Origin: Sphingopyxis sp. L1A2A | Lineage (GTDB): Bacteria; Pseudomonadota; Alphaproteobacteria; Sphingomonadales; Sphingomonadaceae | Assembly: GCF_005502465.1 (NCBI RefSeq) | Contig: NZ_SCOT01000007.1 | Coordinates: 1 to 64,000 of the forward strand | Length of the DNA stretch: 64,000 nt | Reading direction: 5' to 3' | Part shown: positions 28,534 to 37,899 of the stretch, in pieces | How the letters are laid out: every line of letters starts with the position of its first letter | Position numbering within the stretch: the stretch's first letter is position 1 | The notes under the pieces: generated by a model | The model's database searches: none | What the model was told of the DNA's origin: nothing | Seen by the model: only the letters and a program-made list of their open reading frames with translations | Position numbers and translations under genes: made by a program

Positions 28534-30915
28534 CTAAAAGCGGAACCGCGCCGTCACGCCATAGGTGCGCGGCGGGATGTAGGTGCCATAGATGGTACCG
28601 AACAGTTCGAGCTTGCTGGTATAGTTCAGCTCGTTGGTCAGATTCTTGACCCAGGCGGTGACCTCCCACTTGCTGTCGGCATCGCGCACCCCGATCCGCG
28701 CGTTGAGCAAAATCTCGCTGTCGAATTTGAGGATGGGGGTGTTCGGATTGTCGAAGAAATTGGCACCGGTATATTGGAAATCGCTACCCGCGAGCAGGAC
28801 GATCGTGTCGCTGATCGGCTGGTCGAGATTGGCCGAGATACCGAACGCATGTTTGGGGGTGCGGCGACAGCTGTTGCCGTCCAGGTCGGTGCCATCATCG
28901 TCGATGATCAGCTCGCCGGTAAAATTGCACCGCGAATAGGCATAGTTGCCCGACACGCTGAAACTGTCGGTCAACCGCGCCTGGACATCGAGCTCAAGGC
29001 CATAAGCGCGGGTGCCGTTGGCGGCGTTGAACACGAAATTGTCGGGCGGCAGCCCCGGACCGGGCGACAGGAACTGGTTGGTCTGGAGATTGTCGTAGAG
29101 CGTGTAGTAACCCGCCGCGTTGATGAACACGCGCCGGTCGGCGAGCGCCAGCTTGGCCCCCAGTTCAAAACTATCGGCGGTTTCGGGCTCGAATGACACC
29201 AAAGCCTCGGCGGGGGTGTTCGCATCTTCACCGGTCCAGCCGCCGGGCTTATAACCTTTGGCATAGCGCGCATAGAGCGTCACATCCCGGCTGGGTTCAA
29301 AGCGCAGCGTCGCGCTGGGCAGCCACGCGTCCCAGCTGCGCTTGTCGGTAACGGTGAAATTCACCGGTGCGCCTTCAAACGAGTCGCCCGACCGGTTGTT
29401 CGAATAGCTTTTGCGGTCATAGGCATAGCGCAGCCCGGCATCGAAGGTGAGCTGGTCGGACAGGCTGTAGCTGACTTCGCCAAACACCCCGATATTGTCG
29501 TTCTTCGACGTCGTGACCGTGTGGTTCGAGCCGGGAAAGGGCGACGCCGGAGTGCCGCCAAAGGCCATGGCGAAAGCGAATTCGGTGATCGCCTGGAAAT
29601 CGGGGAACAGGAAGTTCACGTCCTCGCCGCGGCGGATATTTTCGCGCAGATAATAGACCCCGCCCTCCAGCCGCAGCGGGCCGCCATCATCCCATCGCAG
29701 CCGCAGTTCCTGCGAAAACTGCTTCACATCCTCGGCCTTGCCGCTGTCGAAATAGCTGTCGGGGACCGTCGCCAGATAGGTGCCCAGCCCCGCCACCATC
29801 GCCGGCGTGATGTCGGGCGCGTCGGTCGCCGGATCGACCGCAAAGTCAAAGAACAGCCCCGACCCATCCTCGCGCGCCGCGAGCGAGGAATCGCGATAGG
29901 CGGTCTGCGACGCGATGCTTAGATTGTCGCTCGCTTCCCAGTCGATCGATCCGCTGACCCCATACATGTCCGAATTTTGATAGCCGGTGAAATTATGCGC
30001 GCCCTTGCGGCGGTCGGCGCTCTGGAAGGGCGCGTTGCGGTTCGGCAGCACAAATCCGGGCAGGCTGGCGATCGGCGGGGCAAAGAAGCTGTTAAAAGTG
30101 ACTTCGTTGCTGTCGCCGGGCACGATAACATCGACCCAGCGCGCGCCGTCGCGGTGGCGGGTGTAATCGGCCGACAGGTTGATATCGAGCGTCGCGCTCG
30201 GCTGCCAGCGCAGCTGGGCGCGAACCGATTGGACATTCTGGTCCTCTTCGTCGCCGCCGCGCGTGTTGATCGCATAGCCGTCATGTTTGCGCGAACTGAC
30301 GACCAGCCCCAGCCCCAGCGTGTCCGACACCGGCCCGCGGACCGAGGCCGCGACGTCGAGCTTGTCGTAATTGCCATAGGTCGCCTCGAAACGGCCCTCG
30401 AAAGTGTCACCGGGTTTTTTGGTCACATAGTTGATTAGCCCGCCGACGACGCTCTTGCCAAAGCGCAGCGCCTGCGGCCCCTTGAGCACCTCGACGCGCT
30501 CAAGATCATAGAGGTCGAGCAACGATCCGGTGCCGCGCGACAGATAGGCGCCGTCGACGAAAATGCCGACCGCGCCGTCGGCACCGGCGCCCTGAATGTC
30601 CGACCCGATGCCGCGAATGAACAATTCGGTGTCGACCGCGCGCTCGGCGCTCAGCTTGAGGCCAGGAATGCGATAGGCGATTTCCGAAAAATCTTTGATC
30701 CCTGCTTGCTCCAGCGCGGCGCCGCTGAACGCCTGGACCGAAATCGGCACGTCCTGAAGGCTTTCTTCGCGCTTGCGGGCGGTCACGACAATCTCGTCGT
30801 TCGCCGATGCTGCGACGGCCGCGTCAGGCGCGGATTGCGCCAACGCCGCTCTCGGCGCGGCACAGGTGGCCACCGTTGCAAGCAGCGCCCAGCGCATCGT
30901 CCGACTTGATCCCAT
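28534..30915 (-). CDS. TonB-dependent outer membrane receptor (copy 1)
   Basis: The 793-residue receptor has a signal peptide ending near AALAQ, the TonB-box-like EIVVTARKREE, a plug domain (about 50-165, with GIFVDGAYLSRGTG and LERVEVLKGPQ) and a 22-strand barrel ending in an aromatic residue (VTARFRF). AGGAG lies 7 bases before the ATG. It heads an operon with LVIVD copy 1, the lipoprotein and an FAA hydrolase. TonB receptors of this kind in sphingomonads import substrates larger than porins pass; the catabolic context points to an aromatic compound, not iron. Confidence 0.94.
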   Translation of the reverse strand: MGSSRTMRWALLATVATCAAPRAALAQSAPDAAVAASANDEIVVTARKREESLQDVPISVQAFSGAALEQAGIKDFSEIAYRIPGLKLSAERAVDTELFIRGIGSDIQGAGADGAVGIFVDGAYLSRGTGSLLDLYDLERVEVLKGPQALRFGKSVVGGLINYVTKKPGDTFEGRFEATYGNYDKLDVAASVRGPVSDTLGLGLVVSSRKHDGYAINTRGGDEEDQNVQSVRAQLRWQPSATLDINLSADYTRHRDGARWVDVIVPGDSNEVTFNSFFAPPIASLPGFVLPNRNAPFQSADRRKGAHNFTGYQNSDMYGVSGSIDWEASDNLSIASQTAYRDSSLAAREDGSGLFFDFAVDPATDAPDITPAMVAGLGTYLATVPDSYFDSGKAEDVKQFSQELRLRWDDGGPLRLEGGVYYLRENIRRGEDVNFLFPDFQAITEFAFAMAFGGTPASPFPGSNHTVTTSKNDNIGVFGEVSYSLSDQLTFDAGLRYAYDRKSYSNNRSGDSFEGAPVNFTVTDKRSWDAWLPSATLRFEPSRDVTLYARYAKGYKPGGWTGEDANTPAEALVSFEPETADSFELGAKLALADRRVFINAAGYYTLYDNLQTNQFLSPGPGLPPDNFVFNAANGTRAYGLELDVQARLTDSFSVSGNYAYSRCNFTGELIIDDDGTDLDGNSCRRTPKHAFGISANLDQPISDTIVLLAGSDFQYTGANFFDNPNTPILKFDSEILLNARIGVRDADSKWEVTAWVKNLTNELNYTSKLELFGTIYGTYIPPRTYGVTARFRF

Positions 30916-31196
30916 TATCCGTCTCCTCAGCGGCCGGTCGCGCTTTGCCTCCGATGGGCAAGCGTCTGTGTCGGCCTGTTGAAATTGCCGTCTGGACGTT
31001 ACTGGCGTTTATATATCGATATAATAGATTTTATATTAGCTGATATTCATGTTTGGCCATATCTGTCGATCGCCATTTGGCCCGGTTGCGCGCTGTCGAT
31101 ATCCCCAACCCATTATAGCGGCCCGGCCATTCACGATTGGATCAATCGCGCCCCGCGGCCGACAAGCCTGTCTTAATCGCAATATGGGAGGCTGAT
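30916..31196. promoter_or_regulatory. Divergent promoter region between TonB receptor 1 and LVIVD copy 2
   Basis: This AT-rich 281-base region contains the perfect palindrome TATATCGATATA (31013-31024), more TATA-rich sequence to about 31070, and CATTATAGCGG near 31112. It should carry promoters for both directions. The regulator is unknown; the LysR protein of this block is the obvious candidate. Confidence 0.45.
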
Positions 31197-32981
31197 ATGC
31201 GGCGTATCGAACGTGGGTTTCCGGGCGTCGGCTGCGCTCTGGCGCTTTTGATGGCCAGCGTAGCCGCCCCCGCTCTGGCCAAGGACGACCCTGCGGAAGG
31301 CGCCCTGCCCCAGCCGCCGCTGACCGCGGCGCAAAGCGACATCCCTGATCCCGATATCCGCGCCTGGTGGAACCTCACCTATGACCGCAAGCCCCCGGCC
31401 CCGTTGCCGGGCCAAGACTATGGCATGGACGCCGCGACGGGGACGTTCCGGCATCCCAAAGCGACGCCGCTGGTCCGCACCGCGCCCAACTTCCCCGGCC
31501 AGCTCGATCATTGGGACCAGAAATCCTACCGGAAAAATGTCGAGGTGCTGGCCTTTTACGACTTCATTCCGTCGACCGGCCACACCTGGCAGACGATCGT
31601 CGATTTCGGCAAAAAACGGTACATGTATGTCTATTACCGCTCGGGCCTCGGCATCTTCGACATCACCGACCCGCGCCATGCCAAGCTGGTCTTTCGGCGC
31701 GGCCAGCGCGTCGTCGCGCATGGCAAGCGCGACATTGTGAACCCCTATGCCAAGACTGACGGGTTCGGCGCCGCGAATGTCCAGTGGCACCAGGGGCTGG
31801 GCAAATATGTGATGGTGCAGGCCTTTGAAGTGCCGCGCTATGGCGTCATGGACGAGAAGTACCGCGAGCCCAAAGGCGTCGATACGCTCAAACATTGGCA
31901 AGGGCTGAAGGGTTTTCGCGTCTATGCGATGGACGGGCCGCTGCCCGACCAGTGGCAATTGATCGCCGAACGCACCACCGACTATCGCCACCCCGATGCG
32001 CCCTATGGCGAGCAGCAGGGATCGGGGGCGCTCGACATTCCGGCGTGGACCGGCGGCAAATATATGTTCCTGTCGACTGCCCCCGACGACCGGTTCGTGC
32101 TGACCGAGTTCGCCGACTATATCTATACCCCCGGCTATCAGGTGTGGGACATGAGCGATCCCGCCAACCCCGCCTTTGTCAGCCAGTTTGCCGCGCCTGG
32201 GCAGATCCTCGGCGATCCCGACCATGAGGCGGCCTATCTGATGAACCCGCGCGCCGGCAACCGCACCTCGTGGTTCGGATCGCGGATGCCGCCGTTCATG
32301 ACCAAGGCGCCCGATGCGGGCGGCAAGATCGCTTTCGGAGCGATGGCCGGGCTCGGGCTCTATGCGCTCGATGTCAGCAACCCCACCGAGATCAAGATCG
32401 TCGGCCATGTGAACCAGGTGCCGAAATTCGCCGGGACCGAGTTCGATAATGTCGACCTCAGCCAATATGAGCGGACCGGCTATATTTTCAGCAACGGCTA
32501 TCCGATGAACGACGAATGTTATGAACCCTATAAGGACATCTTCGTCGTCGATGCGCGCGATCCGGCGCATCTGAAGATCGCGGCGAAATTCCCGCGGCCG
32601 ACCCCGCCCGCCGACGCCGGCTTCACCGATTATTGCCAGCGCCGCGGCAGCTTTGGCCCCAAAAGGTCAGGCTATCTGACCCAGCCGGGCCGTTTCCGCG
32701 ACGGCCTCGTCTCATATGCCTTCTACAACGCCGGGGTGCAGATCTTTGACGTCAAGGATCCGACCAAGCCGGTGATCGCCGGATATTTCGTACCGCGTTT
32801 TCCCACCGACGCGGAAACCGGCGGCGAATCGCAGGGCAATCTGACCTATGGCGTCTATGCCGAATATGACCGCAACATCCTGTGGGCGTTCACCAACCAT
32901 GGCTTTTACGCGCTGTCGTCGCCGTTGCTCGGCAAGCCGGTGTTCAAGGCGCCCGAAAGGCCTTGGCCGCCGCGGCCCTAG
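31197..32981 (+). CDS. Secreted LVIVD repeat-containing protein (copy 2)
   Basis: A 594-residue paralogue of copy 1, sharing long stretches such as GQLDHWDQ, GTEFDNVD, NGYPMN and RRGSFGPKRSG. A Sec leader ends near APALAKD. LVIVD units include LGIFDITDPRHAKLVFR, YQVWDMSDPANPAFVSQF, LYALDVSNPTEIKIVGHV and VQIFDVKDPTKPVIAGYFV. GGGAGG precedes ATG 31197 by 5 bases. The gene is divergent from TonB receptor 1, and its TAG stop is shared with the stop of the convergent transporter gene through the palindrome CTAG. Confidence 0.85.
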   Translation: MRRIERGFPGVGCALALLMASVAAPALAKDDPAEGALPQPPLTAAQSDIPDPDIRAWWNLTYDRKPPAPLPGQDYGMDAATGTFRHPKATPLVRTAPNFPGQLDHWDQKSYRKNVEVLAFYDFIPSTGHTWQTIVDFGKKRYMYVYYRSGLGIFDITDPRHAKLVFRRGQRVVAHGKRDIVNPYAKTDGFGAANVQWHQGLGKYVMVQAFEVPRYGVMDEKYREPKGVDTLKHWQGLKGFRVYAMDGPLPDQWQLIAERTTDYRHPDAPYGEQQGSGALDIPAWTGGKYMFLSTAPDDRFVLTEFADYIYTPGYQVWDMSDPANPAFVSQFAAPGQILGDPDHEAAYLMNPRAGNRTSWFGSRMPPFMTKAPDAGGKIAFGAMAGLGLYALDVSNPTEIKIVGHVNQVPKFAGTEFDNVDLSQYERTGYIFSNGYPMNDECYEPYKDIFVVDARDPAHLKIAAKFPRPTPPADAGFTDYCQRRGSFGPKRSGYLTQPGRFRDGLVSYAFYNAGVQIFDVKDPTKPVIAGYFVPRFPTDAETGGESQGNLTYGVYAEYDRNILWAFTNHGFYALSSPLLGKPVFKAPERPWPPRP

Positions 32982-34285
32982 CGCCGCGCAGGCATGTGCC
33001 GGTCGATCAGCATCGCTCCCGCCGCCAGCAATATCAGCGCGCCCGCGAGCATTGCGAAGAACAGCAGCATTCCGCCCGGCTGCGCCAGCAACATCCCGGC
33101 GCCGAACGCGCTGAGGATCGCGCCAACGCGGCCGAAGGTGATCGAATAGCCGATCCCCGCCGCGCGGCACTCGACCGGAAAGACATGCGCCGACAGGGTC
33201 AGCAGCAGCACTTGCAGCGACAAGACGGTCGCCCCCGTTGCCGCCAGACCGAGCAGGATGAGCCCCGGCGCGACGCCAGGCGTGTGCAACAGCGTTGCCC
33301 ACAGCGCGAGCGCCGCCATCGCGGCGCAGGCGGTGCCGATCAGCGTCGCGCGCGACCCGATCCGCAGCATCAGCCAGGTCAGTGCGAAGGACGCCGCGAC
33401 GCCCGAGAGATTGAGGATCATCGCACCGCGGATCGCACGCTCCATCGGAAAACCGGCGTTCGACAGCAGCACGGGCACCCAGCTGAGCAGCGCATAGACC
33501 CCCATCAACGCGGCAAAGAAAGCGATCGCCATGCCAAAGGTCGCGCGGCGTAGCGCCGGTCCGAAAACCTGACCGCTGGCCGCTACCACCGGCGGCGGTG
33601 CGAACGGCCCCCGTGCCGCGCCACCCGCCGCGGCGATCATCTGCGCGATCCGGTCATCCGCTCCCCCGCGGCGGGCGAGCAGGATCGGCGATTCGGGCAA
33701 GCCATGCAGCATGACGAGGCACAGCAGCAGCGGCAACGCGCCGCCGAGCAGAAACGCCGCGGGCCAGCCATAGGCCGGGATCAGCCATGATGCGATGCCC
33801 GCGCCGATGATCCCGCCGCACGGCACCCCGACCGAGATCACCGTGACCGCATAGTGGCGCGCGCGCGTCGGCATCCATTCGGCGACCAGCGCGGTGGCGT
33901 TGGGCACCGCGGCGCCCAGCCCCAGCCCGGTAACAAAGCGCAGGATCGAAAAACTCGTTACGCCCGTGCACAGCGCGGTCAGCATCGCGGTGGCCCCGAA
34001 CCACAGCACCGCGCCGATCAGCGCCGGCCGCCGTCCGAACCGGTCGCCGATGCGTCCGCCGATGCTGGTGCCGAACGCCATGCCGACCAGCGACGCCGCC
34101 ATCACCGGCGCCAGCGCCGCCGAGCCGATCTGCCAGTCGGCGAGGATTGCCGGGGCGGCGAACGCCGCGAGCTGGATGTCGAAGCCGTCGAGCAGGATGA
34201 TCGCGGCGACCAGCGCCAGCACCCGGGCATGGAACGGCCCGAACGCCAGCTCGTCGATCGTCGTCTGAATTGGCACAGTCGTCAT
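32978..34285 (-). CDS. MFS transporter, aromatic acid:H+ symporter type
   Basis: The 435-residue inner membrane protein has 12 predicted helices, the DGFDIQ motif in helix 1 that marks the AAHS family, and GDRFGRRP in the 2-3 loop. It probably imports an aromatic acid into the cytoplasm. ATG 34285 (MTTVPIQTTIDELAFGPF) gives the usual N-terminus. An ATG at 34354 is also in frame and overlaps the upstream stop as ATGA, adding 23 residues. It is the last gene of the operon headed by TonB receptor 2. Confidence 0.9.
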   Translation of the reverse strand: MTTVPIQTTIDELAFGPFHARVLALVAAIILLDGFDIQLAAFAAPAILADWQIGSAALAPVMAASLVGMAFGTSIGGRIGDRFGRRPALIGAVLWFGATAMLTALCTGVTSFSILRFVTGLGLGAAVPNATALVAEWMPTRARHYAVTVISVGVPCGGIIGAGIASWLIPAYGWPAAFLLGGALPLLLCLVMLHGLPESPILLARRGGADDRIAQMIAAAGGAARGPFAPPPVVAASGQVFGPALRRATFGMAIAFFAALMGVYALLSWVPVLLSNAGFPMERAIRGAMILNLSGVAASFALTWLMLRIGSRATLIGTACAAMAALALWATLLHTPGVAPGLILLGLAATGATVLSLQVLLLTLSAHVFPVECRAAGIGYSITFGRVGAILSAFGAGMLLAQPGGMLLFFAMLAGALILLAAGAMLIDRHMPARR

Positions 34286-34350
34286 GGTCGCGCTGCCCCC
34301 TGCATCCATTGGCAAACGGCCCACCGCCCGCACCGCGTCAGGGTCGCCGG

Positions 34351-35118
34351 TCATAGGAATTCGACCGGACCGCTTATGCCGCCCGTGCGCAGGATCGATC
34401 GATAGGCGGCGGCCGCCATTTCGCTGCCCGATACCCCCATCGCTGGCTGGCGGCGCTGAATCGACAGCTGCGAACCGTCGCGGCCGCGCGCTTCGACCGT
34501 CAGTTCAAGATGATCGATCGCGGGGTCGGCAATCAGCCGCGCGCGGCAGCGGTCGAGCCCGGTGGTCGCCAGCGCGCAGGCAACCATCGCGTTGACATTG
34601 TGCGGATAGCGCGCTGCCGCGTCGCGGACACTGCCGTCAAACAACAGGCTCTCGCGATCCGGCCGCGCCTCGCCAGCGCCCAAACTCGCGGGCGGCTTGC
34701 GAAAGGTGATCGTGACACCCTCCCACATCTCGCGCCATTCGATCAGACTGTCGAGCCCGACGAGCGCACCATGCGCGATCAGCAGCGATTGCCCCGATTG
34801 CGCCGCCGCATCGCAAAGCCGCTCGCGCAGCGCATCATCGGCAAGCGCGGTGAGCGACAGCGGCAGATAGTCGGCAAAGGCCAGAAACGTGGCGCCATGA
34901 TCACGGGTCACATCAGGACCAGCCGCTTCGACGATCAGATCGGGGGCGAAGTCCGCCGCCCCGGCCAGGTCGTGCAAAATCAGCTCGGGCGGGATCGCGG
35001 TCAGGCGAGACGGCGTTCGATTGTGGACGAACACCACCTCCCCCGACCCCGGGTCCGCGGCGATGCGCTGATAGAGTTCGGCCCCGATAAAACCAAAACC
35101 GATCAAACCGATGCGCAT
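34351..35118 (-). CDS. Aspartate dehydrogenase-like oxidoreductase (copy 2)
   Basis: A second DUF108 protein, 255 residues, more divergent than copy 1. It has Rossmann start IGLIGFGFIGAEL, PHNVNAMVACALATTGLD and DPAIDHLELTVEARG, which keeps a His near the catalytic position but not the HH pair. It is transcribed between TonB receptor 2 and the AAHS transporter. A role as an amino acid or imine oxidoreductase for the imported compound is inferred. Two copies in one catabolic block are unusual. Confidence 0.82.
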   Translation of the reverse strand: MRIGLIGFGFIGAELYQRIAADPGSGEVVFVHNRTPSRLTAIPPELILHDLAGAADFAPDLIVEAAGPDVTRDHGATFLAFADYLPLSLTALADDALRERLCDAAAQSGQSLLIAHGALVGLDSLIEWREMWEGVTITFRKPPASLGAGEARPDRESLLFDGSVRDAAARYPHNVNAMVACALATTGLDRCRARLIADPAIDHLELTVEARGRDGSQLSIQRRQPAMGVSGSEMAAAAYRSILRTGGISGPVEFL

Positions 35119-35139
35119 CGCCGCGGCCTTGCTAGCGGA

Positions 35140-37443
35140 TCAATATTTCCACCGCAGCGTCGCGCCATAGGTGCGCGGCGGATTGTAGGACACGAGCACC
35201 GATCCGATCACGTCGGATTTGCCCGATTCATACAGTTCGTTGGTCAGGTTCTTGGCCCAGAGGCGCAGTTCCCATTTATCGTCTTCGGTCGCGACCCCGA
35301 TCGAGCCGTTGAGGACGCCGACCGAATCCTGCGCCGTACGCAAACCATTTTCATTGTCGAAGAAGAAATCGTCGGTCCAATTATAGTCGGCGCGCACAAA
35401 GCCGTTGAGGCGGCTGCTGAGCGGCACCGTCACATCGCCGCCGACGCTGAACGAATTTTCGGGCGAGCGGCGCAGAACATTGCCCTTGAGGTTGGTCGGC
35501 ACGGCAACGTTGCAGAAACAGCTGAAGTCGAAGCGCAGTTCGGTGCTGATCAGGTCGCCGGTAATCTTGGCGTCCATATAGGTGTAGTTGGCGAACAGCG
35601 TCAGCCCCTCAACCGGCACCAAAGCGGTTTCCAGCTCGATCCCCTTCACCCGCGCCTTGCCCGCATTGGCGATGACATTGTCGGCGGGCAGATTGGGGTC
35701 AAAGATCACGAACTGCTGCGTCTGGAGATTCTTATACTCGGTCCAGAAACCGGTGACGTTGAAACGCAGCCGGTTGTCGAGCCAGGTCGTCTTCGCCCCG
35801 ATTTCGTAATTCCAGGCATATTCGGGGTTATAGGACACGCGCGCTTCGCCGGGGTTGGTGGCATTTTCGCCGTTCCAGCCGCCCGATTTATAGCCCTTGG
35901 ACACCAGCGCATAAAGATAGGCATCTTCGCCCGCCTGCCAGTGCAGGTTGATGCTGGGCGTCCAGGCGTCCCAGCTCTGTTTGTCCGACGCCGAGAAGCT
36001 GCGCGTGAAATTGCCGTTCTCATCCTCGAAATCGGCGCCCAGAAAATCGCCGATCGTCTCGCGATAGACCGTGAAACGCTTGCTGTCCTTGGTGTAGCGG
36101 ATGCCCGCGGTCACCCCCAGCCTGTCGGTGAAATCATAGGTGCCTTCGAGGAACGCGGCATAGGTGTCCGACTTCAGGCCAGTTTCGGCAATCTCGCGGC
36201 CCTGCGCGAAAAAGCGGACGAAGATGTAATCGGCATCCTCGACGCGGTCGACCTGCTCATGCTGGTAATAAACCCCGGCAAGCAGGTTGAACGCCCCGTC
36301 CCAGTCCGAGCGGAACCGCAATTCCTGCGAGAAGCTCTTTACCTTTTCATCTTTGTTGTTGATGAAATAATCGTCGTTGAACCGGGTACGGTCGAACCCG
36401 AAGAAATCGATGCGGCCATCGGGACCATAAGCGAGCCGGGTAAAATCGATAAAGCTGCCGGCGTCATTATTGACGACCTTGAAGCTGCCCTCGCGATAGG
36501 CGCTGATCGCGGTCAGCGTGCCGGCGCCGCTGTCCCAATTGACGCTGAGATGCACGCCGCCCAGATCGGCGTCCTGCTTGCCGTCGATGTTGTTCGGACC
36601 GCGGCGCCGATCGGGATTCACGAACGGGATATTGTGGGTCGACGGGGTCTGGATATCGACCCATTTTCCGCGCGCCCGCCGCCGCGTCAGATCGCCGGTC
36701 AGCAGGATGTCGAGGCTGTCGTTGGGCTGATAACGCAGCTGAGCCAGCGCGCCGAACGCCGTCAGATCCTCGACGTCGTTGCCCGTGAAGCTGTTGAAGG
36801 CATAACCGTCGTGCCGCCGCGCCGTGGCGGCGATGCTGCCCGACAATCCCTCGGCCAGCCCGCCCGCCACATTCGCCTTGACGTCAAAGCCGCCATAATT
36901 GCCGATCCCCGCTTCGGCGCCGGCGCGAAATTCGTCGGTCGGTTTGCGGGTGATGTAGTTGATCGCGCCGCCCACGACATTCTTGCCATAAAGCGTGCCC
37001 TGCGGCCCGCGGACGATTTCGACGCGCTCCAGATCGAACAGTTCGATCGCCGTGCCCTGCGCGCGCGGCAGATAGACGTCGTTCAGAAAAAAACCGATCG
37101 CCGCGCTCGACGCGGCGCTCTCGATGTCGGTGCCAATCCCGCGCAGAAAGATATTGGGTTCGGACACATTGTCCGGGTTAAAGGTAAAGCCGGGGACACG
37201 ATTGGCGATCTCGGAAAATTCGTCGATGCCGGCCTTGGCCAGCGCATCGCCGCTGAGCGCCGCCACCGACACCGGCGCCGACTGCAGATTTTCCTCGCGC
37301 TTGCGCGCGGTGACGACGATTTCTTCCAGCCCGACGCTGCTCGCGCCCGCCGCATCCTGCGCGATCGCGACCTGCGGGCTGGTCATCGCGGTCGCCATTC
37401 CCAGCATCAACGCCGCGCGGCCCTTGGTCATTTTCTTGTTCAT
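35140..37443 (-). CDS. TonB-dependent outer membrane receptor (copy 2)
   Basis: The 767-residue receptor has a signal peptide, the TonB-box-like EEIVVTARKREENLQ, a plug (with GIGTDIES, FLNDVYLPRAQGTAIELFDL and VEIVRGPQGTLYGKNVVGGA) and a barrel ending TLRWKY. It is clearly related to copy 1 (for example RHDGYAFN versus KHDGYAIN). AAGGGGG lies before the ATG. It leads the operon containing aspartate-dehydrogenase-like copy 2 and the AAHS transporter. Confidence 0.94.
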   Translation of the reverse strand: MNKKMTKGRAALMLGMATAMTSPQVAIAQDAAGASSVGLEEIVVTARKREENLQSAPVSVAALSGDALAKAGIDEFSEIANRVPGFTFNPDNVSEPNIFLRGIGTDIESAASSAAIGFFLNDVYLPRAQGTAIELFDLERVEIVRGPQGTLYGKNVVGGAINYITRKPTDEFRAGAEAGIGNYGGFDVKANVAGGLAEGLSGSIAATARRHDGYAFNSFTGNDVEDLTAFGALAQLRYQPNDSLDILLTGDLTRRRARGKWVDIQTPSTHNIPFVNPDRRRGPNNIDGKQDADLGGVHLSVNWDSGAGTLTAISAYREGSFKVVNNDAGSFIDFTRLAYGPDGRIDFFGFDRTRFNDDYFINNKDEKVKSFSQELRFRSDWDGAFNLLAGVYYQHEQVDRVEDADYIFVRFFAQGREIAETGLKSDTYAAFLEGTYDFTDRLGVTAGIRYTKDSKRFTVYRETIGDFLGADFEDENGNFTRSFSASDKQSWDAWTPSINLHWQAGEDAYLYALVSKGYKSGGWNGENATNPGEARVSYNPEYAWNYEIGAKTTWLDNRLRFNVTGFWTEYKNLQTQQFVIFDPNLPADNVIANAGKARVKGIELETALVPVEGLTLFANYTYMDAKITGDLISTELRFDFSCFCNVAVPTNLKGNVLRRSPENSFSVGGDVTVPLSSRLNGFVRADYNWTDDFFFDNENGLRTAQDSVGVLNGSIGVATEDDKWELRLWAKNLTNELYESGKSDVIGSVLVSYNPPRTYGATLRWKY

Positions 37444-37761
37444 TGCGTCCCCCTTTTGCCCAAGACAAACCGCCGACCAGCCTGTGCGCCGCGTCTTCCC
37501 GGCACGTGACAGAGGGGTGAATGTCTCAGTTCAGACACAAGAAGGTTATCGGGCCGGGTCTATATGAATAATAATAATGCAGCCCATTACTATAGGATTT
37601 GATTATATCACGACCGAGTGCTCCCAGCCGCCCAAACACGCCGCCGCACGACCTCAAGGCCTTTTCAAGCGCTTGGGCTTCACCCATCCCGGCAAAGGCT
37701 GATCGCCGGTCCCGGCCAAAAGCGACCGTGATGATTTTGGGTGCTGATGATTTCATGCTGT
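37444..37761. other. Intergenic region before TonB receptor 2
   Basis: These 318 bases hold the promoter region of the receptor: an AT-rich part at about 37556-37612 with CATTACTATAGG and repeated AATAAT. The rest, up to the tRNA-Met, is GC-rich. A 76-codon open frame there has no ribosome site and no recognisable family, and is not called. Confidence 0.5.
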
Positions 37762-37838
37762 TGGTAGCGGAGGAGGGACTCGAACCCCCGACACGCGGAT
37801 TATGATTCCGCTGCTCTAACCAGCTGAGCTACTCCGCC
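37762..37838 (-). tRNA. tRNA-Met (anticodon CAT)
   Basis: The minus strand forms a full cloverleaf of 77 bases. The acceptor is GGCGGAG/CTCCGCT, the D-arm AGCTCAGCTGGTTAGAGC, the anticodon stem GCGGA/TCCGC with loop ATCATAA (anticodon CAT), the T-arm GGGGGTTCGAGTCCCTC, and CCA is encoded. It looks like elongator tRNA-Met; an Ile2-type CAT tRNA is not fully excluded. It is the right border of the catabolic block. Confidence 0.93.
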
Positions 37839-37899
37839 CCGAAAGGCCGCCGCATCGGGCGAGCAGCGCCTATAGGCAGGGCTTTGCCCGCGGTCAATA

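Noticed and set aside
28534..30915. Siderophore receptor
   Set aside because: No Fur box, siderophore genes or FecR/FecI pair nearby; the operon partners are catabolic.
34510..37509. A 999-codon open frame on the plus strand
   Set aside because: It lies opposite TonB receptor 2 and aspartate-dehydrogenase-like copy 2, which have clear homology; the long frame is an effect of high GC and has no recognisable protein content.
37526..37756. A 76-codon minus-strand frame before TonB receptor 2
   Set aside because: Its start lies next to the tRNA-Met gene, has no ribosome site, and its end overlaps the AT-rich promoter region.
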